A stretch of DNA of 64,000 bases, from NCBI GenBank assembly GCA_963921935.1, contig OY998184.1, positions 30,409,567 to 30,473,566 of the forward strand, in the 5' to 3' direction. Shown here piece by piece: positions 54,722-64,000 of the stretch. A model generated the notes under the pieces. That model saw only the letters and a program-made list of their open reading frames with translations, did not search any database and was not told the origin of the DNA. Both the position numbers and the translations under genes were made by a program. How positions within the stretch are numbered: position 1 is the first letter of the stretch; each line of letters starts with the position of its first letter. The DNA is from Galeruca laticollis (Eukaryota > Arthropoda > Insecta > Coleoptera > Chrysomelidae).

Positions 54722-56349
54722 ATGGAAGTAAATCGTCTCTTAGGAGATGAAATAACATATGAACTGTTAATTCGGGGTTATTATATAACTGGTAATGTAA
54801 CTCAAAAACGGGCTTTATTAAGTGAAGACTTTAGGTTAGAGCGCGACGGGGTAGATGTTAATGGAGAATTATTTACCTGTGAATATCAACTTTCAGACTT
54901 AAGTGAGGAGATAGATAACTTTAATTGTAATAACAGGTTGAATGATTTTAAAAGAATTGGCTCCCGATTGATTCATGTTAGGACTAGGTTAACTAGGATT
55001 AATGCTGAGAGATATTTGCTAGGAAAAGTAGAAAGCTTAAAAATATTATGCCAGGAATTACATCGTAAACTACAACGTATTTTTATTGAAACGGGAAATC
55101 AGGGGCAATGTCTCGACACCCAACTCGATAATATTTCTTTAATTGATAGCCCGAATCCATAACTACCGCAGATTTTACATAATTCAGGCGAGTTATTCCA
55201 ACAAATTGAAATGACATTATTGGCGTTGAGCCTGAGCTTAGGAGTGATGTGGGCGCTAGAGTTCTTCATGGACCATTAAGGGCTTCGACCTTGCGCGATT
55301 TATTCGAAAATAAATCGGGCACTAATAATGCTAACTCCGCACAAAATATCAATAATTTAGTTCACTCTAATAGAAAACAAGCTCCAATACAACCAACAGC
55401 TCATAACAGTAATTTTGAAGCTAATCAACCACCTGTCAATTAGAACAATCCTAGTCTTCTCATAAGGCAACTCGCTTTTGGGGAAAATGTCATGGTGAGT
55501 TCCATTCAACCGGTTTCTTGTCCTAATGTAACACCGGAACAATCTGGAACTAACTTGCAATATCATAGTTTTGCAGACGTTTCGAGATGGCATCTTAAAT
55601 TTGATGGTTTCTCTAGTGTGGCGAGTTTTCTGGAAAGGATTGAAGAATTGCGTATATCACGTGGTGTACCTAAAGATAGATTACTTCAGTCTGCTCCAGA
55701 GTTCTTCACAAAGGAGGCTCTGTTGTGGTTTAGGATGGGTACATTCAACTCGTGGGATGAACTTGTCCAAAAACTTCGTTTAGATTTTTTGCCGCATGAT
55801 TACAAATTCTCCCTGTGGGACGAGATTTGTCCTCGTACGCAAGGTAGCCAAGAAAAAGTTATCAACTTCGTTGCCGTTATGGAAAGTTTATTTCGAAAAC
55901 TTTCAGATCTACCCTCCGAATATTCGCGGGTACAGATTATCAAACGTAACCCCTTACCATATATTCAACGTCAGATTTCAACATATCTTGTTGATTTAAT
56001 GGCAACTCTAATACGATCGGCTAAGATGATAGAGGAAACAGAATATAAAACACAGAAATTATGTCCCCCACCTACTAACGCAAAACATCTTTTGGACCTG
56101 GAATTGGGATATAGGAAGCCATCAAACTCTATCACTACCATTGTCACTAATGATCAAGCATCGACTGGCATATCTGTCGTTGAAACTAAAAATGGTCCAA
56201 CATGTTGGAATTGCAATGAGGTAGATCATCGGTATAGAAAATGTCACAAACCCAAAAGAGTTTTCTGTTTTCGATGTGGTAAGCCCAATGTAGTGAGCGC
56301 GTCGTGTTCTAGTTGCAGTCGAAAAAACTGTCAAACTCCTTCTCAGTAG
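54722..56349 (+). pseudogene. gag: gag of G2 with two zinc knuckles, broken
   Basis: The first open piece starts at ATG 54722 (MEVNRLLGDEITYELLIRGY) and stops at 55162. After a frame change the rest lies in one frame with a single stop at 55441: FADVSRWHLKFDGF (55570), FLERIEELRISRGVP, EALLWFRMGTFNSWDELVQKLRLDFLP and VINFVAVMESLFRKLSDLP, a retrotransposon-gag capsid region, then knuckles CWNCNEVDHRYRKC and CFRCGKPNVVSASC (C-x2-C plus downstream residues, about 56200-56310; the second lacks the histidine). The gag frame ends at 56347. Confidence 0.82.
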
Positions 56350-56399
56350 GTCGGCTGGAGGAGGGTGTGAATTTGTATCCTTCGACCAATAACAATAAT

Positions 56400-56744
56400 G
56401 ATATCGCCATCTCAAATTATGTCATAGCACACGCCCGAGGTGACCTACAACCATATTTAAAGGTCAGCATCGTTGGAAAAGATTATTTGGGATTATTGGA
56501 CAGTGTAGCAACTAGAACAATTCTTGGAGGTCCAGGTTGGGAAAGTTTGGCAAGCATCTGTAAGTTAGACTGTCAGAACCCGACGATGTGTACAGTTGCC
56601 AATGGTCATTCCTACCAGAGTATTGGTTCATATCTGGCTCTAATCCAGCTACGAGATCGCGTTTGTTTAATTAATGTCTTAGTCGTCCCATCTTTACCTC
56701 ATAGGCTAATACTAAGCATCGACTTTTGGAAAATATGGGAATAA
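56400..56744 (+). pseudogene. Protease of G2, active site altered
   Basis: Follows gag in another frame. The stretch YLKVSIVGKDYLGLLDSVATRTILG aligns with the retroviral-type aspartic protease start, where DSG or DTG is expected; here the glycine is valine (DSVAT), which should block activity. The flap and the second half, ending VVPSLPHRLILSIDFW, fit the family (the usual end is ILGxDFW). It stops at 56744. Confidence 0.72.
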
Positions 56745-56756
56745 TACCGGACTTAT

Positions 56757-57504
56757 ATGCAGGCGAATGGAGTTTTCGTCAGAGTGAAACGGTCAATGCC
56801 ACGGATACGAGTGGACTTCTCTTTAATCGACGATCAGCTTCAAACGTTGAACAAGATTGTGGATGATGCTTTTAGTGGAATGGAAGGTAGATTGGGGCGC
56901 ACCCAGTTATTGGAGCATGTGATCAATATCCCCAGCTTTACAAAAAGACGTCAATATCGAACTGGATCAGATGCTCAAGAATGATATCGATGAACCATCC
57001 AAAAGTCCGTGGAGTTCCCCTATTGTCATGGTGAAGAAGTCAGATGGGCGATGGCGATTTTGTGTTAATTACAAAAGGCTAAATGCAGCTAGTATCCGAG
57101 ATGCTTACCCCATTCCATGCGTGAGAAATATTTTAGATAAACTTCGCGATGCACGTTGGTTCAGTACTCTCGACATCAAGTCTGCCTATTGGCAGATTCC
57201 AATAGCGAAGGAATCAAGACCGCTGACGGCATTTACTGTTCCTAACCGTGGATTGTACCAATTCAAACGAATGCCATTTGGCCTACACTCAGCTCCTGCG
57301 ACATGGCAACGTCTTATAGACCAAGTCCTAGGTTTCGACCTCGACCCCTATATATTTGTGTACTTGGATGACATAATAATATGTACCCCAACTTTTGAAA
57401 GACATTTGGAGGTGTTGAAAACGGTCCTTCAGCGAATTAGGGATGCCGGTCTGACTTTAGGCAAAGAAAAATCTGAGTTCTGTACCCAGATGGTGATAAG
57501 GTAA
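56757..57504 (+). pseudogene. pol: Reverse transcriptase of G2
   Basis: After a linker, a frame change near 56970 leads to an open piece of 177 codons (56971-57504): DIDEPSKSPWSSPIVMVKKSDG, FCVNYKRLN, RWFSTLDIKSAYWQIPI, FKRMPFGLHSAPATWQRLID and FVYLDDIIICTPT (catalytic YLDD near 57362). It ends in CTQMVIR and a stop where the domain normally continues with YLGHxVS; the connection domain is missing. Confidence 0.85.
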
Positions 57505-57760
57505 TCGCCTATCTGAGCTGCTCGCTGAGAAAGAATGAGCGAAAATATTCTACCACAGAAAAAGAATGCTTAGCAGTTATTTTCGCCATAGAGAAGTTAA
57601 GACCTTATCTGGAAGGTAGTAGGTTCGTAGTAATTACCGATCACTGTTTACTAAAATGGCTCTTCGATATCAAAGACCCCGTCGGTCGTATCGCTCGATG
57701 GGCCTTACGATTTCAGGCCTACGACTTCGAGATAGTGCATAGGAAAGGAAAATAACATCT
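57505..57760 (+). pseudogene. RNase H of G2, N-terminus deleted
   Basis: Retains SLRKNERKYSTTEKECLAVIFAIEK, holding the catalytic glutamate in the YSTTEKECLA motif, then SRFVVITDHCLLKWLF with the TDH aspartate, and RWALRFQAYDFEIVHRKGK. The first catalytic aspartate is absent because of the deletion. One stop follows HRKGK. Confidence 0.78.
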
Positions 57761-57761
57761 A

Positions 57762-58980
57762 GTGCCAGATGATCTCTCAAGGGCCGTTCCATGCCTAGCT
57801 ACCGTAGAGGAAGACAATATTGTCCCTTCAAATTCCAATGACAAATGGTACTTAGACATGTTTAAGAAGGTTCAACAGTCTCCAGGTAAATGCCCATTGT
57901 ATAGAGTTGAGGGTGAACACTTATACCGTCATACTAGGTTTAAATATCCTGACTTAACTTGGTCGGAATGGTTGAAGGTAATACCCAAAGACCAACGAAT
58001 AGCTATTATCGAGGATAATCATGATCCACCTACGGCTGGTCATTTAGGTGTCTCCAAGACTTTAGCTAGGATAGAGCAAAAATACTATTGGCCAAAACCT
58101 AGAGCGGATGTGGCGCGATACATTAGAAAATCCATAACCTGTCACAGGATCAAGCCAGAGCAAAAACGACCCATTGGGCAGATGTTATCCGCTAAAGTAA
58201 ACCGCTTCTCGTCCGTGGACACTCATCAGTTCTGACTTGGTGGGACCCCTACCGAGATCCACATCTGGGTATACACATATTCTTACCGTACTAGACTGTT
58301 TCAGTAAATATCATTTAGCGTTTCCTTTGAGAACAACGAACGCAACAAATATAATTCGATTATTAGGAGACCATGTATTTTTGGTTTATAGAGTACCCCG
58401 ACGACTAATAGTGGATAACGGATCTCAGTTTGTCAGCAACGATTTTAGAAATTTGATGGAAAGGTACAATGTCACGTTTGAATTTACAGCTTTATATCAC
58501 CCACAAGCTAATCTTGTCGAAAGGACGCATCGAGTAATTAAAACGATGTTGACCGCTTATATAGGAGAGAATCAGCGTCACTGAGATACCTATCTGGCCA
58601 TAATAATATGTGCAATTAGATGCACCAAGCAAGATGTGACAGGAGTGACACCCAACTTAATAAACTTCGGACGTGAAATATATTTGAATGGCATAGATGA
58701 TAACGAAATTCCTAAGACTCAAGTAACTGTTGAGCAAAGAACTTTAGCACTGAGTAACCTATTTGGAGATATGAAGAGACGTCTTCAGGACGCCTATGAA
58801 AGATCATCAAAGACATACAATCTTCGCCACAGAAACGAGAAGTTTACTGTTGGTCAGAAGGTTGACAAACGTAACTACGTCTTATCCGACGCGTCCAAAT
58901 ATTTTAGTGCCAAGTTAGCACAAAAGTACGAGGGTCCATTCACAATTACAAAAGTTGTTTCGCCATAGTCTTACGAATTG
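57762..58980 (+). pseudogene. Integrase of G2, broken
   Basis: Zinc domain: HDPPTAGHLGVSKTLARI and YIRKSITCHRIKP, with a serine where the first cysteine of CxxC is expected. After a stop and frame change at 58235 comes the catalytic core: VGPLPRSTSGYTHILTVLDCFSKY, RRLIVDNGSQFVSNDFRNLM (second aspartate, near 58417) and NLVERTHRVIKTML (glutamate near 58520). A TGA stop at 58582 interrupts it. The C-terminal part, 58636-58968, has GVTPNLINFGREI, YNLRHRNEKFTVGQKV and KYEGPFTITKVVSP (GPF module). The catalytic D-D-E triad is otherwise present. Confidence 0.83.
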
Positions 58981-59039
58981 GAGAATAACCAGGGTCGTTC
59001 GGTCGGTATTTGAAATGCGAAGGATATAAAGTCACATCC

Positions 59040-62000
59040 TCCATAGGAATAGATTAGTGTAGTAGTAGTATAGTTAGAATTAAATATTAGGGAATAGTTT
59101 TTGTTTAGTCTCTGTCAATAAGTACATAAAAGTTTCTTCGGTTATTTGAGTGCTTTTTGTACTTTTGCTGACTTCATAAGTGTATTAACATTCAAGAACA
59201 TGATACGTCAGTATTATATTTGCAAAGAATTAGATCATTGAACCAAAATCTCTCTTTACGCCGGTAAGTTGGCAATTGCATTTGTCCTCCATTTTTTAAG
59301 AACCAGCGTCGTCGATATAGGTACACCTACCCATTGAATGACTTTCAAAGTTGAATCATCATTTATTTATAAGTTGAGAAATTTCTCAAAAGTTACACAA
59401 AATAAGCAGAGCAGTAGGCCGCTGGACACCCTTTAGGCAGCGTTGACAGAGCAGTAGAATAAATGTATTGTTGTCTTTCTCTAGCACACTGATACATGAT
59501 TTAATGAAGGCTGCATAACAATCCCGATATTATGAACAAGATGCTAGGTCTATTCATTGGATCGTACCGAGTAGCTATAAACGTAACTTTTATGTTGAAT
59601 TATCCAGTCCAAATTTTATGTAGACTCAAATATCATTCAATTCAATACAAATGTACCTTATGTTACTCTTAGTCAGCGACTAAAAAACATAGTCTCCATC
59701 TATTCCACACAGAAGAACTACATCTACTCTAAGCAGGCGCGAAATCCCACTAATTTTTTTCAAAAATTTAATCATTCGTAACAGAATAATTCCAAGTTAT
59801 ATTCATATTTGAATCTCAATTTTCTAGAGACATATAGAGATTTATAATTATCAGAACTCGACTAGAAGAACATCCATTTTATGAAAGAAAAGCTCATTCG
59901 CAACGCAAGTTAGATGGAGTGTTATTGATAATATATTGATAGGATGACGTGCGAATGTGATAGTAGGGGGAATGTGCATTCAGCATGACGGTGCTTCGCT
60001 GGATTACAGGCTCTTAGATGCGAATTTTTCAATAAAAAATGTCATAGTCCATCGACATAAGTAGCCCCAAAACTAGCTTTCAGGATTATTAGATTCAAAG
60101 GTAATTTCAAGTATTTTTTATAGGATAGATTTGTTTCGTTCAAATGGTATTGCAAGAATTTCTTGTTTTAATTATACAATGTCAATTATTGACATTATTT
60201 AAAATATTCCGTTTTTTTTAAGTATAAACTAATTTCCCGTTTTTCACGTTCACGAATTGGAATGTAGAAGTCCTTAGTTTCCAGATACATACATATCTAA
60301 TCTTTATACAGGATGTTTGAAATATTAGAAATATCAAATACTACCTGTTATCCCAAAATTTTTATCAATCACAACTTGTCCTTATCTATAACAAAGAGCA
60401 ATTTTTGATAAAATCTGTATATAGGGTGTTGTTTTCGGAAATACGAGTTTCGAAATATTTTGCTGAGCCGTACACGAATAGTTTTCTGTCTTTCCAGATT
60501 ATTGTTATCACGTGCACCAAATTTAAAAATTGTATACAAAGTAATGCGAAAGTTATGAGGCCAGGAAGCTAAATTTATAAAACACCTGGTATCTTGGTTA
60601 TAAACCCACAAATAGGTTTTTGAACTACCAGAGATATGTCTATAAACAGTTGAAGTAATGCCTTTATCGAATGATACAACTTGTATCTATTAAAATTAAT
60701 AGTTTAGACTAACTCTGGTAGCGCTGAATCCAAGTATCGATGAATTATTCATCATTATTTAATTCAATTCCAGCGATTTTACTAAACGATAGATAATGAA
60801 CGTAGAAATTTACATTTATAAAGCTTAAGCATTAATGTGTTACCGTTTTGTGGGATGGCTATTTTCGAGGGAAACAAGGATAATTAAATGAAATTAAACA
60901 TGGTGGCAATGAAATATTCGTTTAATACGGGAACATGTGATACGATCGTTACTATTTGGACTTTCGTGTTATTCGATATATTCATAAATACCAGTACCTA
61001 CATATAAAAAAATGGGAGAAGAATCTGATCTCGATTTGGAACATGAGTTTCCTATATTTCGATTGATATTATTTGTCGTTTAAGCTATTATGTTAGCTTA
61101 GTCAAGCTTGAATGGGAATTTCTATACAAGTACCTACGTTTTGTCAATTTTTGCCAGTCCTTCTAAATAGCCAAGAAAAGATGGAGTTTCCACGTTTCAT
61201 ATCAACTTCCTATTTCTCCTATAGGTACTTACATACAATAAGCAGAAAATATATACTTTATAGGGTGAACAGTTTACACTATATGTTTATTGGTACCTCC
61301 CATACTATATTATAAAAAGTTTAGCAGCTTCGAGCAAAATATTTTCAAATTTCCGATTAAGTTGAAAAAAGGCAGCAGGTTCCTCATCTCAAATGTGTGG
61401 ATTACACTTTATATGAATGGTACATGATTCAAAATAATTTTCATTCATTATTCAAACCAACCGGTTGAAAATAGGGTTAATCCAAGACCTAGTTGTTTTG
61501 TTTCAAAGATATAAGCAAAACACTTCCATAAAAATATTCGATTATTTCTGCCGTATTGTCCATCAACCAGTCATGTGAATAAAATTTTATAGTTTTTCAC
61601 TTCATTTATTTAATTAGAAACATTGCTATATATTTTTGTGAGTGCCGATTAACTCTCTTGTCGGTCATCAGTTTTAAAACATATTAAATTAAACTATATT
61701 ATGATATTTAATGTTCTTTTCAGTTCCAAAATAATTCAATCTATGGAATTCAAACTCAACTTCTCTAAAAACTATCCCTATTTATAAAAACACCTCTTAA
61801 TGTATTACCTTTCTATTCTCATATAAACAAATATACAATCTAATTACTCCAAAATACATATGCAATCCTTTTCCATATATTTCAGAATTCTTCCACAATT
61901 AGAACTCAATACAAACTCGGCCTGAAATTTCTATTTTATTAAAATATTTGTGTGCTGTTTCTCGTCATAACGCTAAATATACCCATCAGAAACACATATA

Positions 62001-62530
62001 GTTTCATGCCAAAAATATTCTGTCGCTAGCATTCCATGCTTTGGAAATAATTTTGAAGTTCACATATGGTTGACAGTGGTCTGCGTCATACTAATAATAA
62101 AATCTTAAAAATGGTAATTTTGATACTGAATTATTGTTAAATCATATGTATTATAATGATCTAAACAATTGTATTCATTCTTTTAGGTTTATCTTTGTTT
62201 TGGATAATCTCTATGAAGTAAATGCCAAATTTAGAACTGATTATTTTATCTAATGAAGATTTATAGTGATATATGTATGAACTATGTAATAAAGTGTTGA
62301 CATCATGGTAAATATTTTGAATAATATTTTAGTATTTCAATGTTCATAGTAAATAAATTATATGATAGGTTTCCACTCAACATTCAATTCACTTCAGCTT
62401 CATTCAAATATGATAAAAATAAATAATTCTCTATGTTTTGTTGATTTGTAACAAACTTCCTGCCACACAATCACGGAAACCTCTCACATCAATACCTTCT
62501 AACACTTCTAGACGTTGTGATGAGTTCAAT
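59040..62530. other. Non-coding AT-rich stretch
   Basis: No credible coding sequence. Motifs such as ATACAGGATGTTTGAAAT (60308) and ATAGGGTGTTGTTTTCG (60421) hint at decayed transposon ends. Confidence 0.5.
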
Positions 62531-62534
62531 ATAA

Positions 62535-62586
<52 letters not shown>
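62531..62586. repeat. (AT)n microsatellite
   Basis: About 55 bp of TA repeats with a few variant units at the left end. Confidence 0.95.
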
Positions 62587-62590
<4 letters not shown>

Positions 62591-64000
62591 AACTGGATAG
62601 ATTTTAGCCCTACATTGGGGGCCATTTTTTTAAACTTGATAGACTTATCCTTTGTAATAATAATAAAAAATAGTTAGTTTAGATTTACTTTAAACTTTTT
62701 ATTATTAGCCCAGTATATAGATAATTTTAAATAGGTGATAAACAATTTAAGCTACTTGCATGAGAAATTTCTTATCTCAGGGTAGAGTTCAAGTATATAA
62801 AAATTAAACGGTTTCATTTTTTAATATTAGCGCCAAAATCAATAAATTCTTTATAATTTAAAACAAATTTGTTGATCAAAATATATTATTTACCTAATAA
62901 TTATGAACTGAATACGGTCCTGCCCTGCTTGAAATCAAATCTCTGCACCATTCATAGATGACAGTTCAAACTTCTACCTATAGAAAATAGATGGAGCGGA
63001 AATCACCAGATGAAATGAAAATCTCAACGTACAGTTTTAAATCGTTCTTTAAAAGAAACAAAACGTTGTTTAATGTGATGAAAATAAATACATTACTCTT
63101 TTACAAGTGTTCTTGAAGAAATTCAACTATCTAAGATGATGATTCATTCATACAACAGACACACACTCTGGTGAGATATTAATTCTAAGGGTGAATTACA
63201 ATTATGCAACTTGGTATACAAATAAATTATAGAAGATGGCGAACTATAAACTTTTTAGCGTCCATGTAACATTAAAGTTCAGTTGTTTACACAAATCGGT
63301 AAGTTCGTTTAACTTTTTATGTTTTAATAAATTGAATTTAAATACCTTGTTCACTATACTGTTTTTGTTTATTCACCTCAATTATCAGTTCCTTCAATCT
63401 ATTCTAGGTTCTCTCTCTCTCTTGGGATAAATCCGTTCTTCCCGTCCATTTCCACCAAATCAGGAATTGACGCTGTATTTCTCCCAACATCAAAACACTT
63501 TGGATGAAATTCCATGATTCAGTGTTTTCTGAAAGGTATTGTCGAGACATTGCTTCCACAATACAACAATTGACCATTTATAAAAGAAAAGTCACGGTTA
63601 GTACCACATAATATATATCAATTCCTTTTTATATTTTGTAGTTATTAATATTTACTTAATTACTTACATTAACGTATATCTCGTAAGTATAATGTATTTG
63701 TTTCTTGAATTCCATAGCCAAAACTGATATTTCTCAAATATTTAAAATAATTTTCTTTACCAAAATAATTTTTCTTGTTCCAAATTTTTGCTACCCCAAA
63801 AAGAGACTTCTTAGTGAATAGTCTACATAATCAACAACTTTTTTCATTCAAATTTTTTTTATCATTAGCAACGTAATTGTCGCTGATGTGATTCTTTTAA
63901 ACGTTTATTTACCAATCAAAATTGACTATCAATTTCATCATTGAAAACCTTCACTTCAAACAGTGAATCGTCCCTCCATCATATCAGGACATTCTATTCT
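62587..64000. other. Non-coding AT-rich stretch to the window end
   Basis: Nothing recognised apart from a short CTCTCTCTCT run near 63412. Confidence 0.5.

Larger units (their letters stand above)
54722..58980 (+). mobile_element. Ty3/gypsy-like LTR retrotransposon G2, LTRs not recognised
   Basis: Gag with two CCHC knuckles, protease, RT, RNase H and integrase follow in canonical order on the plus strand. It is of a different lineage from G1. Between 57504 and 57510 the RT connection and first part of RNase H are missing, and several stops and shifts interrupt the frames. No LTR pair was found around 54.2-54.7 and 59.0-59.3 kb. Confidence 0.8.

Overview
This 64 kb window looks like arthropod, most likely insect, nuclear DNA and consists almost entirely of transposable elements and their debris. 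It is AT-rich, and I found no credible single-copy host gene, rRNA or tRNA. The mixture of lineages (R1-like, R4/Dong-like, I-like, Jockey-like, CR1/L2-like and RTE-like non-LTR retrotransposons, Penelope, Ty3/gypsy, pogo, Tc1 and mariner-type transposons) is what one expects of an insect repeat landscape. Nearly every coding region carries nonsense codons, frameshifts or deletions.

Layout. 1-2.85 kb: a degenerate RNase H-bearing R1/I-like element (+). 3.25-4.4 kb: a gypsy integrase tail with a probable LTR (-). 4.4-6.1 kb: a Jockey-like ORF1 (+). 6.05-6.5 kb: the GIY-YIG end of a Penelope-like element (+). 8-12.6 kb: mostly non-coding, with a mariner-like transposase (-) split in two. 12.6-26.4 kb: retroelements joined at (TTA)n tracts. 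On the minus strand three R4/Dong-like elements (A, B, C) lie head to tail, separated by TAA-type tracts; a nearly complete I-like element (D) sits between A and B, and an R1-clade 3' fragment (E, plus strand) sits beyond C. 27-29.6 kb: an RTE-like tail, then a second R1/I-like copy that is internally deleted and bounded by an 18-bp target-site duplication. 30.8-32.7 kb: a second Jockey-like copy. 33-35.4 kb: two CR1/L2-like fragments, again separated by a (TTA)n tract.

36.3-38.5 kb: a pogo-like transposon (-). 39.5-40.2 kb: (AT)n tracts with 211-bp direct repeats. 40286-46233: a Ty3/gypsy element with both LTRs and a 4-bp target duplication, carrying three in-frame pol stops and a deleted integrase core. 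47.3-47.5 kb: a Tc1-like remnant. 47.7-51 kb: a satellite of about 175 bp per monomer, interrupted by a second pogo-like element. 51.6-52.7 kb: a third R1/I-like copy (-). 54.7-59 kb: a second, unrelated gypsy-like element with no visible LTRs. 59-64 kb: AT-rich DNA with no recognisable gene.

The most interesting structure is the 12.6-33.8 kb block, where unrelated retrotransposon lineages meet at (TTA)n microsatellites. Dong-type elements are known to insert into TAA repeats, and I-type elements can carry TAA-repeat tails, so both targeting and tailing may have contributed. All family calls come from reading translated motifs by eye; no database search was run.
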